Assembly: GCF_001017175.1 (NCBI RefSeq)
Contig: NZ_LCYG01000037.1
Span: 1-64,000 of the forward strand
DNA: 64,000 bases
DNA from: Microvirga vignae
Lineage (GTDB): Bacteria; Pseudomonadota; Alphaproteobacteria; Rhizobiales; Beijerinckiaceae
Direction: 5' to 3'
The translations under genes and the position numbers were made by a program. This document shows, piece by piece, positions 8,680 to 15,695 of the stretch; positions within the stretch are counted from its first letter, which is position 1; each line of letters begins with the position of its first letter. The notes beneath the pieces are model-generated. The model was given only the letters and a program-made list of their open reading frames with translations. It was not told where the DNA came from and did not search any database.

Positions 8680-9642
8680 TCAGTAGAGTTCCTTGCGCTT
8701 CTCGTACTCGGCCTTCGCCGTCTCCGGCGTGTAGACCTTGGACTCCGTCTGGATCCACTTCTTGGGCATGGTGCCGTTCTTCTTGTAGGCCGTAAGGGCA
8801 TCCAATGCGGGACCGGCCATGTTGGGCGTCAGCTCGACAGTCACATTAGCCTCGCCGTCGCCCATGGCCTTGAAGATGTCCGGCACGGCGTCGATGGAGA
8901 CGACCTTGATGTCCTTACCGGGCTTCAGGCCAGCTTCCTTGATGGCTTGGATGGCGCCGATAGCCATGTCGTCGTTGTGGGCGTAGACGGCGCAGATGTT
9001 CTTGCCGCCGCCTTCAGCCTTGATGAAGCTTTCCATCACCTCTTTGCCCTTGGTGCGGGTGAAGTCGCCGGACTGGGTGCGGATGATCTTCATCCCGGGA
9101 TTGGCGGCCACGACCTGATCGAACCCCTTCTTGCGGTTGATCGCCGGGCTGGAGCCTACGGTACCCTGCAGTTCGACCACATTGCACTTGCCGCCGGTTT
9201 CCTTGGCGAGCCACTCGCCGGCGACCTTGCCCTCATAGACGGTATCGGAGGTCACAGCGGTCAGATAGAGCGATTCGTCCTTTGTCTCGATGGACCGGTC
9301 GAGCAGCACCACGGGGATCTTGGCTTCCTTGGCCTCCTTGAGCACGGCATCCCAACCGGTCGCGACAACCGGAGCAAGGAGAATGGCGTCGACGCCCTGC
9401 GCGATGAAGGAGCGGACGGCACGGATCTGGTTTTCCTGTTTCTGCTGAGCGTCAGAGATCTTCAGATCGATGCCGCGCTTTTCGGCTTCGATCTTGGAGA
9501 CCTTCGTCTCAGCTGCTCGCCAACCGGACTCCGATCCGACCTGCGAAAAGCCAACGGTCATTTTGTTTTGGGCGTAAGCAGCCCCCGACGACAGCATCAG
9601 CGCAGCCATACCAATCGTCGTCAGAAGATGACGAGCCTTCAT
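8680..9642 (-). CDS. ytfQ: periplasmic sugar-binding protein, YtfQ type
   Basis: Periplasmic receptor of the YtfQRT-YjfF importer. The ATG at 9642 is preceded by GGGAGAA on the minus strand and gives 320 residues with a signal peptide cut near residue 24 (SSGAAYA). The mature protein starts with KMTVGFSQVGSESGWRAAET, a hallmark of YtfQ, followed by SDAQQKQENQIRAVRSFIAQGVDA and VLLDRSIETKDESLYLTAV. A longer reading from 9735 adds 31 residues that overlap the divergent promoter region and lack a ribosome binding site. It is the first gene of ytfQ-ytfR-ytfT-yjfF-gntR and is divergent from the arabinonate dehydratase gene. Confidence 0.93.
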   Translation of the reverse strand: MKARHLLTTIGMAALMLSSGAAYAQNKMTVGFSQVGSESGWRAAETKVSKIEAEKRGIDLKISDAQQKQENQIRAVRSFIAQGVDAILLAPVVATGWDAVLKEAKEAKIPVVLLDRSIETKDESLYLTAVTSDTVYEGKVAGEWLAKETGGKCNVVELQGTVGSSPAINRKKGFDQVVAANPGMKIIRTQSGDFTRTKGKEVMESFIKAEGGGKNICAVYAHNDDMAIGAIQAIKEAGLKPGKDIKVVSIDAVPDIFKAMGDGEANVTVELTPNMAGPALDALTAYKKNGTMPKKWIQTESKVYTPETAKAEYEKRKELY

Positions 9643-9705
9643 GCGTTTTCTCCCACTGGTTTCCTTGATTTTAGACTTTAGCAGCCTTAACAGCTGCCTA
9701 TTTAT

Positions 9706-9716
9706 CATATTATATG
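9706..9716. promoter_or_regulatory. palindrome CATAT-T-ATATG in the divergent promoter region
   Basis: The 156-base space between the divergent ytfQ (start 9642) and dehydratase (start 9799) genes contains an AT-rich stretch with a perfect 5+1+5 inverted repeat. It lies 64 bases upstream of ytfQ and 83 upstream of the dehydratase, so one bound regulator could serve both directions. The GntR encoded at the end of the ytfQ operon is the obvious candidate. No further gene is present here. Confidence 0.35.
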
Positions 9717-9798
9717 CCAATTGAACGGCAACCATGCGACATTAGTCGTAGTCAGAGGATCTCCCCACAGCGTTGCCGCAAGGTTCAAGGATAGAAAA

Positions 9799-11532
9799 GT
9801 GAGCGAAGACAAGAAACGCCAGCTGCGCAGCCAAGCCTGGTTCGGCCGCCAGGATAAGATGGGATTTTATTACCGCTCGTTCCTGAAGAACAGCGGCTTC
9901 CCGCAGGACCAGTTCGAGGGACGTCCCGTCATCGGCATCTGCAACACCTGGTCCGAGCTGACGCCTTGCAACGCACATTTCCGCACCATTGCAGAGCATG
10001 TGAAATACGGCGTGCTGGATGCGGGCGGCTTCCCGTTGGAGTTTCCTGTCTCCTCCCTCGGCGAGGTGACGATGCGCCCGACCGCAATGCTCTTCCGGAA
10101 CCTCGCAGCGATGGATGTGGAAGAAGCCATCCGCGCTCATCCGCTCGATGGTGTCGTTCTGCTCATGGGCTGCGATAAGACCACCCCTGCCCTGTTGATG
10201 GGGGCTGCCTCCGCGGATCTTCCGACCATCGGCGTTTCGGGCGGCCCGCAGCTGCGCGGTGTCTACCGTGGCAAGTATATCGGCTCGGGCACCAACATCA
10301 TTTCCATGAGCGAGCAGCTGCGCGCGGGTGAGATCACCCTGAAGGAATTCCATGAAGCCGAAGGCGCGATGAATCGCTCGGCCGGTCACTGCATGACCAT
10401 GGGTACCGGCTCGACCATGGCGTCCATGGTGGAAGCGCTCGGCGTCGGCTTGCCAGAGAACGCCGCAATCCCGGCGGCAGACGCGCGCCGCAATCATCTC
10501 GCCCGCATGGCTGGTCGCCGCATCGTCGAGATGGTGAACGAGGACCTCGTTCTCTCGAAGCTGCTGACCCGCCAGGCTTTCGAGAACGCCATCCGCACCC
10601 TCGCCGCCATCGGCGGGTCGACCAACGCCGTTGTCCATCTACTTGCCATGGCTGGCCGCGCTGGAATAGAGCTCACACTTGATGACTTCGACCGTCTTGG
10701 TCGTGATGTTCACTGCCTTGTTGACCTGATGCCGTCGGGCCGCTTCCTCATGGAGGACTTCTACTACGCAGGCGGCCTGCCAGTCGTACTGCGTACGCTG
10801 GGCGAAAAGGGCCTTCTGCACAAGAATGCCCTGACCGCGAACGGCAAGCCGATCTGGGAAAACGTGAAGGATGCGCCCTGCTGGAACCGCGAGGTGATCA
10901 CCACCTTCGAGGAGCCATTCAAGCCGGAAGCCGGCATTGCGATCCTGCAGGGGAATCTGGCGCCCAACGGCGCGGTCATCAAGCCGTCCGCGGCCTCTCC
11001 TGAACTCATGAAGCATACGGGCCGCGCCGTTGTGTTCGAAACAATCGAGGACCTGCACCACCGTATCGACGATGACACTCTCGACATCGACGAGACCTGC
11101 ATCATGGTGCTGAAAAACTGCGGACCGAAGGGCTATCCGGGAATGGCCGAGGTCGGCAACATGCCCTTGCCCCAGAAGCTGCTGAAGAAGGGCGTACGCG
11201 ACATGATCCGCATCTCGGATGCCCGCATGTCGGGCACGGCTTACGGTACGGTCGTTTTGCATGTAGCCCCCGAAGCCGCAGCCGGCGGCCCGCTGGCGCT
11301 CGTCCAGAACGGCGATCTGATCACCCTCGACGTGGCAGCCCGTAGCCTCCATCTCCATGTGGAGGCTGAGGAATTGGAGCGCCGTCGCGCCGCCTGGCTT
11401 GCGCCGGAGCCGCATGCTACCCGTGGCTATGTGAAGATGTACGTGGATCATGTGATGCAGGCGGACAAAGGCGCGGATCTCGACTTCCTCGTCGGGAAAA
11501 CCGGATCACCTGTCCCGCGCGACAACCATTAA
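9799..11532 (+). CDS. IlvD/Edd-family sugar-acid dehydratase, probably L-arabinonate dehydratase
   Basis: Iron-sulphur dehydratase converting an aldonate to its 2-keto-3-deoxy derivative, here most likely L-arabinonate to L-2-keto-3-deoxyarabonate. The GTG at 9799 has an AAGG 8 bases upstream and gives 577 residues; earlier TTG/ATG options have no binding site. Cluster ligands are Cys57 (ELTPCNAH), Cys125 (LLMGCDKTTPA) and Cys198 (GHCMTMGTG). Their spacing is the one I recall for rhizobial L-arabinonate dehydratase. The C-terminal SDARMSGTAYGTVVLHVAPEA is the conserved substrate/Mg region. The next gene encodes the following pathway enzyme 37 bases downstream. D-xylonate or D-galactonate are possible alternative substrates. 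It is called araC in Azospirillum, not to be confused with the E. coli regulator. Confidence 0.85.
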   Translation: MSEDKKRQLRSQAWFGRQDKMGFYYRSFLKNSGFPQDQFEGRPVIGICNTWSELTPCNAHFRTIAEHVKYGVLDAGGFPLEFPVSSLGEVTMRPTAMLFRNLAAMDVEEAIRAHPLDGVVLLMGCDKTTPALLMGAASADLPTIGVSGGPQLRGVYRGKYIGSGTNIISMSEQLRAGEITLKEFHEAEGAMNRSAGHCMTMGTGSTMASMVEALGVGLPENAAIPAADARRNHLARMAGRRIVEMVNEDLVLSKLLTRQAFENAIRTLAAIGGSTNAVVHLLAMAGRAGIELTLDDFDRLGRDVHCLVDLMPSGRFLMEDFYYAGGLPVVLRTLGEKGLLHKNALTANGKPIWENVKDAPCWNREVITTFEEPFKPEAGIAILQGNLAPNGAVIKPSAASPELMKHTGRAVVFETIEDLHHRIDDDTLDIDETCIMVLKNCGPKGYPGMAEVGNMPLPQKLLKKGVRDMIRISDARMSGTAYGTVVLHVAPEAAAGGPLALVQNGDLITLDVAARSLHLHVEAEELERRRAAWLAPEPHATRGYVKMYVDHVMQADKGADLDFLVGKTGSPVPRDNH

Positions 11533-11569
11533 CATCAATACTCAACAGACGAGATTTCAGGGAGAGAAC

Positions 11570-12508
11570 ATGACTTCGCTCGAAAGGTCTTCAGTCCGCC
11601 CCTATCGCGGCGTGTTTCCGGTCGCTCCGACCATCTTCAGCGACAATGGCCAGCTCGATCTTGATGGCCAGAAGCGGGCTATCGATTTCATGATCGACGC
11701 CGGCTCAGACGGCGTCTGCATCCTCGCCAACTTCTCCGAGCAGTTCCTGCTCACCGATGCCGAGCGCGATGCCGTGATGCATACCGTTCTCGACCATGTG
11801 GCAGGACGTGTGCCCGTCATCGTCACCACGAGCCATTTCTCGACCGAAATCTGCGCCGACCGCTCGAAGCGGGCGCAGGAGGCGGGAGCTGCAATGGTGA
11901 TGATCATGCCGCCCTTCTATGGCGCGACGCTGCGCGTCTCGGAATCAGGCATCTACGAGTTCTTCCGCCGAGTATCGGATGCCGTCAGCATCCCAATCAT
12001 GATCCAGGACGCCCCCATGGCGGGCACTTCAATGTCGCCCACCTTTCTCGCGCGCATGGCGAAGGAAATCGCCAATGTCTCGTATTTCAAGATCGAGGTG
12101 GCCGGCACTGCCAACAAACTGCGCGAACTCATCACGCTGGGCGGTGAGGCCATCGAAGGGCCCTGGGATGGCGAGGAGGCGATCACCCTCATGGCCGATC
12201 TCGATGCGGGCGCTACGGGCGCAATGACGGGCGGTGCTTATCCCGACGGCATCCGTAAGATCATCGATCCGTACTTTGCAGGAAACCGCGAGGAAGCGGC
12301 TGCGGCTTACGAGCGGTGGCTCCCTCTCATCAACTACGAGAACCGCCAGTGCGGGCTGTCCGCCGCCAAGGCGCTCATGAAGGAGGGTGGCGTGATCAAG
12401 TCGGATGCCGTCCGCCACCCGCTTCAGCCGCTTCACCCCGAAACGCGCAAGGGCCTCATCGAGATCGCCCGCCGTCTTGATCCGCTCGTGCTTCGCTGGG
12501 GCCGGTAA
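11570..12508 (+). CDS. L-2-keto-3-deoxyarabonate dehydratase (DHDPS/NAL superfamily)
   Basis: Class I TIM-barrel lyase, 312 residues, expected to convert L-2-keto-3-deoxyarabonate to 2-oxoglutarate semialdehyde. The Schiff-base lysine is Lys174 in VSYFKIEVAG. The segments RGVFPVAPTIFSDNGQLD (about 13-30) and IMIQDAPMAGTSMSP match the L-KDA dehydratase branch rather than dihydrodipicolinate synthase. There is a good binding site (AGGGAGA) before ATG 11570. It follows the arabinonate dehydratase in the same unit. Together with a 2-oxoglutarate semialdehyde dehydrogenase (possibly at the left edge of the window) this gives the non-phosphorylative L-arabinose pathway. A 4-hydroxy-tetrahydrodipicolinate-synthase-like aldolase is the less likely alternative. 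Confidence 0.85.
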   Translation: MTSLERSSVRPYRGVFPVAPTIFSDNGQLDLDGQKRAIDFMIDAGSDGVCILANFSEQFLLTDAERDAVMHTVLDHVAGRVPVIVTTSHFSTEICADRSKRAQEAGAAMVMIMPPFYGATLRVSESGIYEFFRRVSDAVSIPIMIQDAPMAGTSMSPTFLARMAKEIANVSYFKIEVAGTANKLRELITLGGEAIEGPWDGEEAITLMADLDAGATGAMTGGAYPDGIRKIIDPYFAGNREEAAAAYERWLPLINYENRQCGLSAAKALMKEGGVIKSDAVRHPLQPLHPETRKGLIEIARRLDPLVLRWGR

Positions 12509-12533
12509 GGCTGAATCATTCTACCAAACTGGC

Positions 12534-12571
12534 AAAAAGGGCACAGCAGGAATTTCTTGCTGCGCCTTTTT
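12534..12571. terminator. bidirectional rho-independent terminator
   Basis: AAAAAGGGCACAGCA pairs with TGCTGCGCCTTTTT around a short loop, giving a T-run on both strands. It sits between the convergent keto-deoxyarabonate dehydratase gene (plus) and the small membrane protein gene (minus), so it can end both transcripts. Confidence 0.85.
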
Positions 12572-12583
12572 CTCTTCAGGTCG

Positions 12584-12787
12584 TCAGCGTACCCGCCGCC
12601 GCTTGAGCGACCAGCGCTCGGGCCAAAAAGCCAGCACAGCGACGATCAGGGCGAGGAGCAGAAGCATCACCATCGTCTGGACGACCCCGAACAGCGGCGC
12701 ATCCTTGGCCACGAACAGGCCCGTCACGACGCCTGCAACGATCATGATGATCCGCACGACCCATCCGAGCATCATCCTCTCCATCAT
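12584..12787 (-). CDS. small membrane protein of unknown function
   Basis: A 67-residue protein with two hydrophobic stretches (about residues 8-27 and 33-55) separated by a short KDAP-containing turn and ending in a basic tail (WSLKRRRVR), consistent with two membrane helices and a cytoplasmic C-terminus. I do not recognise a family. The start region reads ATGATGGAGAGGATGATG, so initiation could be at any of four ATG codons (residues 1, 2, 5 or 6). An FNR-like box lies 39 bases upstream at 12826-12839. The convergent terminator at 12534-12571 would end its transcript. It could also be a chance reading in GC-rich DNA, but the hydrophobic pattern and position favour a gene. Confidence 0.6.
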   Translation of the reverse strand: MMERMMLGWVVRIIMIVAGVVTGLFVAKDAPLFGVVQTMVMLLLLALIVAVLAFWPERWSLKRRRVR

Positions 12788-12825
12788 CTGAAGGGTCTCT
12801 ATAACGCTTAAGCCGAGGCAGTTTC

Positions 12826-12839
12826 TTGATCGGCGTCAA
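12826..12839. promoter_or_regulatory. FNR/FixK-type box TTGAT-CGGC-GTCAA
   Basis: TTGATCGGCGTCAA matches the FNR/FixK consensus TTGAT-N4-ATCAA with one change, G for A, which is common in rhizobial FixK sites. It lies 39 bases upstream of the small membrane protein (minus) and 131 bases upstream of the 12970 gene (plus). It could serve either; the distance to the minus gene is the classical one for a class II activator site. Confidence 0.65.
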
Positions 12840-12969
12840 TGCCTGAAAGCCTTTTCCGGCCTAGCCGAGCCTCGTTCTGCTGAGGTGCCCAACCATTACC
12901 ATAGTGCTCTGCTCTTAAATGGTGCAGAAAGCCATGCGGGTGGGAGCCATTGCAAGAATGGAGGAAGCC

Positions 12970-13254
12970 ATGACAACCCACGTTGTTTCCCGAGCTGTGC
13001 AGAGCGCGTCAGGGCCAGGCCGGATGTATTCACCGAATCTTCTGGCTCACATGCAATCCCTATTGGCCGAAATCGCCGATCTCGAATGCGCTTTCGAGAA
13101 GAAACTCCAGGCTGCCAAGAACGGCTCCTATTCCGAGTCGCACAAAAGCGAGCTGATCCAGGAATTGAAGCGCCGACATGACGAGCGACACACCTCCATA
13201 GCCATGGAACTCGCCGCTTTGGAGAAGAAAGTGGCTCAGGAGCTTCAGCTGTAA
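12970..13254 (+). CDS. hypothetical protein, probably helical/coiled coil
   Basis: A 94-residue protein of unknown function. ATG 12970 has GGAGGAAG six bases upstream, which decides the start over upstream ATGs. From about residue 25 onward it is heptad-rich and charged (LLAEIADLECAFEKKLQAAK, then LIQELKRRHDERHTSIAMELAALEKKVAQELQL), suggesting two long helices that could form a hairpin or coiled coil. The alcohol dehydrogenase starts 9 bases after its stop, so the two are probably co-transcribed from the promoter region holding the FNR-like box at 12826. Confidence 0.75.
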   Translation: MTTHVVSRAVQSASGPGRMYSPNLLAHMQSLLAEIADLECAFEKKLQAAKNGSYSESHKSELIQELKRRHDERHTSIAMELAALEKKVAQELQL

Positions 13255-13263
13255 GGCTCTGTC

Positions 13264-14247
13264 ATGAGGGCCATGGTCCTTCGGGAACAGCGCGCGCCCC
13301 TCGCGCTGGAGGAGCGCCCTCTTCCTATGCCCAGTCCCGGCGAGATCAGGATCAGGGTCGAGGCCTGCGCTGTCTGCCGGACGGACCTGCACGTGGTTGA
13401 CGGCGATTTGCCCCATCCGAAGCTGCCTCTCATCCCCGGTCATGAAATCGTGGGGCGCATCGAAGCTTTTGGAAGTAGCGTGACGGGGCTCCAGGCTGGA
13501 GAGCGTGTGGGCATTCCCTGGCTCGGCTATACCTGCGGGCACTGCCCTTATTGCCTGTCGAACCGCGAGAACCTGTGCGATGCCCCTTTGTTCACGGGCT
13601 ACACGCGGGATGGGGGATTTGCCACCCATGCCGTGGCTGATGCCGCCTATGCGTTCAAGCTGCCGGAGAATGCCGATCCCGTGGCCATTGCCCCTCTCCT
13701 ATGCGCGGGCCTCATCGGATGGCGCTCCCTTGTTGCGGCAGGCGATGGTCAGAAAATTGGAATCTATGGCTTCGGGGCTGCCGCTCATATTATCGCTCAG
13801 GTCTGTGTCTGGCAGGGGCGCAAAGTCTTCGCTTTCACGCGTCCGGGCGATCTGACTGCGCAGGATTTCGCTCGCTCCCTTGGTGCGATTTGGGCTGGCG
13901 GCTCGGACGAGTCACCCCCGGAACACCTGGAGGCAGCGATTATCTTCGCCCCTGTCGGGTATCTGGTACCGCTTGCCCTGAAGGCTGTCCGCAAAGGTGG
14001 CCGGGTTGTCTGCGGAGGCATTCACATGAGTGACATTCCGCAGTTCCCCTATCGGCTGCTGTGGGGAGAGCGGCAGATCCTCTCTGTCGCCAATCTCACC
14101 CGTCAAGACGCTCATGATTTTCTGGCGATCGCGCCCAAGGCCGGTATCAAAATTGAAACTGTCGTCTATCGGCTCGAGGCGGCCAACGAGGCCTTGGCGG
14201 CTCTACGTCAGGGACGCCTTCAGGGCGCTGCCGTTCTTGTGCCTTAG
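13264..14247 (+). CDS. zinc-dependent alcohol dehydrogenase
   Basis: Medium-chain NAD(P)-dependent alcohol dehydrogenase, 327 residues. The catalytic zinc ligands are Cys38 (CAVCRTDLHV) and His60-Glu61 (IPGHEIVG). The structural zinc is bound by Cys91, Cys94, Cys97 and Cys105 (CGHCPYCLSNRENLC). The cofactor fold begins at GIYGFGAAAHI (about residue 163). It resembles the AdhA type that interconverts ethanol or other primary alcohols with aldehydes. Together with D-lactate dehydrogenase and glucan phosphorylase nearby, and FNR-like sites, a fermentative or redox-balancing role is likely. It follows a small helical protein by 9 bases. Confidence 0.92.
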   Translation: MRAMVLREQRAPLALEERPLPMPSPGEIRIRVEACAVCRTDLHVVDGDLPHPKLPLIPGHEIVGRIEAFGSSVTGLQAGERVGIPWLGYTCGHCPYCLSNRENLCDAPLFTGYTRDGGFATHAVADAAYAFKLPENADPVAIAPLLCAGLIGWRSLVAAGDGQKIGIYGFGAAAHIIAQVCVWQGRKVFAFTRPGDLTAQDFARSLGAIWAGGSDESPPEHLEAAIIFAPVGYLVPLALKAVRKGGRVVCGGIHMSDIPQFPYRLLWGERQILSVANLTRQDAHDFLAIAPKAGIKIETVVYRLEAANEALAALRQGRLQGAAVLVP

Positions 14248-14259
14248 GCTCACGACGCG

Positions 14260-14273
14260 TTGATTGCAATCAA
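14260..14273. promoter_or_regulatory. perfect FNR/FixK box TTGAT-TGCA-ATCAA
   Basis: TTGATTGCAATCAA is a perfect symmetric FNR/FixK site. Its centre lies about 55 bases upstream of the ATG of the decayed universal stress protein gene at 14322, a position typical of an oxygen-responsive activator site. It is immediately downstream of the adh stop. Confidence 0.8.
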
Positions 14274-14321
14274 TGTCGGCGATCAAATCTGGAGGCATCT
14301 TCTTCCAAAGAGGGGGAAGTC

Positions 14322-15165
14322 ATGCTGCAGAATATCAAGAGCTTGTTGATCGGCCTGTGTCGCGATGAACGGTCCCAGCCTGCCGCTATCGATTATGGTC
14401 TTTCTCTCGCGCAGCAGGCCCAAGCCCACGCCTCCATTCCGGTTCTGTCGCCGAAGGTGACGGTGTCTCACGCCTTCGTGAGCCAAGTCACAGATCGGCT
14501 GATCGAAGAGGAAAATACCCGCCTTAGGAGACTTGCCCAGACACCCAGACATTGGCTGATCAAGCTCGGCAGGCGGCTCTGCCCAGGGTGTTGCCTGCAC
14601 GGCCGAAGTGGTTCAGGAGCATTACCCTGCACTCTCGACATTGTTCGCGAAAAGCGCCCGCGTCTGACCTGACGGTTTTCGATGCGGAGACGGATACACT
14701 GAGTTTGAACCGCGGTCTTCTCGAGGAAGCCCTGTTCAATGGTGGCGCTCCGATGATCGTCGTTCCACCGGGCATAAACCGCTTCATCGCCAAGCATGTG
14801 CTCATCGCCCGGGATGGCAGCGCGAAGGCGGGCCGCGCCGTCAACGACGCCCTGCCCTTCCTAAGAGCAGCACAGGAGATCGAGATCGTCAGCATACTGG
14901 GCGAGGAGGACCTGTCGAAGTCTGTCAAAGAAGTTGGGCCCGCGCCCTACTTGGCCCGTCACGGCATCAACTGCACCGTCAAGGACACGGCCGCAACCGA
15001 CGGCGATATCGGCCAGACCTTACGGACGCAGGCGGGTTATACTTCCGGGCACATCTTATCGTGATGGGCGCTTTCGTTCATTCTCGTCTGCGCCAGAGAG
15101 TGCTGGGCGGCGTCACCCAGTTGATGCTCAAGAGCAGCAAGGTGCCCGTGTTCCTATCCTCCTAG
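14322..15165 (+). pseudogene. universal stress protein (UspA family), frameshifted
   Basis: The 844-base stretch encodes pieces of a two-domain UspA protein in all three plus frames. It opens MLQNIKSLLIGLCRDER to about 14545, changes frame for ADQARQAAL, changes again at 14581 for AQGVACTAEVVQEHYPALST, then at about 14670 for SDLTVFDAETD through GINCTVKDTAATDG. A last shift at about 15047 (apparently one G lost from GGG) gives HLIVMGAFVHSRLRQRVLGG ending at TAG 15163-15165. The last piece carries the conserved Usp ATP-binding motif (GxxxHSRxRxxxxGGVT). At least four indels are needed, so this is decay rather than one sequencing slip. The perfect FNR box and a binding site (GAGGGGGAAGTC) upstream are still intact. 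Confidence 0.88.
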
Positions 15166-15218
15166 AGCATTGGACCCGAAAGTGGACTTGAACTTTCGGG
15201 ATCAGTCTGATGCTCTAG
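15162..15218. repeat. palindromic intergenic repeat element
   Basis: Outer arms CTAGAGCAT (15162-15170) and ATGCTCTAG (15210-15218) are exact inverted repeats, and inner arms CCGAAAGT and ACTTTCGG form a second stem. This is the class of dispersed imperfect palindrome (GAGCAT...CCGAAA...ATGCTC) I know from Hyphomicrobiales genomes. It contains the TAG stop of the Usp pseudogene on the plus strand (15163-15165) and the TAG stop of the gene at 15215-15610 on the minus strand. As a transcript it would form a long hairpin that could end both convergent messages. Confidence 0.8.
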
Positions 15219-15610
15219 AGCTTCTCAGCCGTCTTGATTGGCCGAGCTTCGACCACCTGGAATGTGTGGAGTTCCTCATCTTCATCCTGGATGGAGACGT
15301 ACTCTCCCACCGCAAACCGATGCTTGTTGAGGCGATATCCCGCTTCATCGTCGATTACACGCTTAGGATCGTAGTCAATGGCCCAGGTCGCCCCGCCGGA
15401 GCCTCCGGGACGGTGAATTAGGTAGCCATGCCGGTCGAACTCGTCGCCCCAAAATCGCCTGACACGGCAGAGAGCTCGCGTCTCTTTCCATTCGGCCGCA
15501 TCCAGCGTTGCTGCAGCATCGAGCGGGGCCGTGATTTCATAGCCGAATTTCGAGCTACCCTCGGGATAATCCTTGGACCGGGCGAGGTGAAGGGTGATGT
15601 GGTAAAGCAT
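15215..15610 (-). CDS. conserved hypothetical protein
   Basis: A 131-residue soluble protein that starts MLYHITLHLARSKDYPEGSS. ATG 15610 has GGAGGAAATC directly upstream, which decides the start over an ATG four codons earlier. I recognise it only as a short conserved protein seen in alphaproteobacteria, with no known function. The middle part GYEITAPLDAAATLDAAEWK, then CRVRRFWGDEFDRHGYLIHRPGG, contains several conserved-looking aromatic and charged residues. It lies inside the stress gene group and its stop codon falls in the palindromic repeat. Confidence 0.8.
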   Translation of the reverse strand: MLYHITLHLARSKDYPEGSSKFGYEITAPLDAAATLDAAEWKETRALCRVRRFWGDEFDRHGYLIHRPGGSGGATWAIDYDPKRVIDDEAGYRLNKHRFAVGEYVSIQDEDEELHTFQVVEARPIKTAEKL

Positions 15611-15695
15611 GATTTCCTCCAAGACCGCGCCTGATCATTCTATCACGCAGCCATGCTTGACCCTAGAGGAGCGCCCCTCCCTCTCCTTGATCTTC

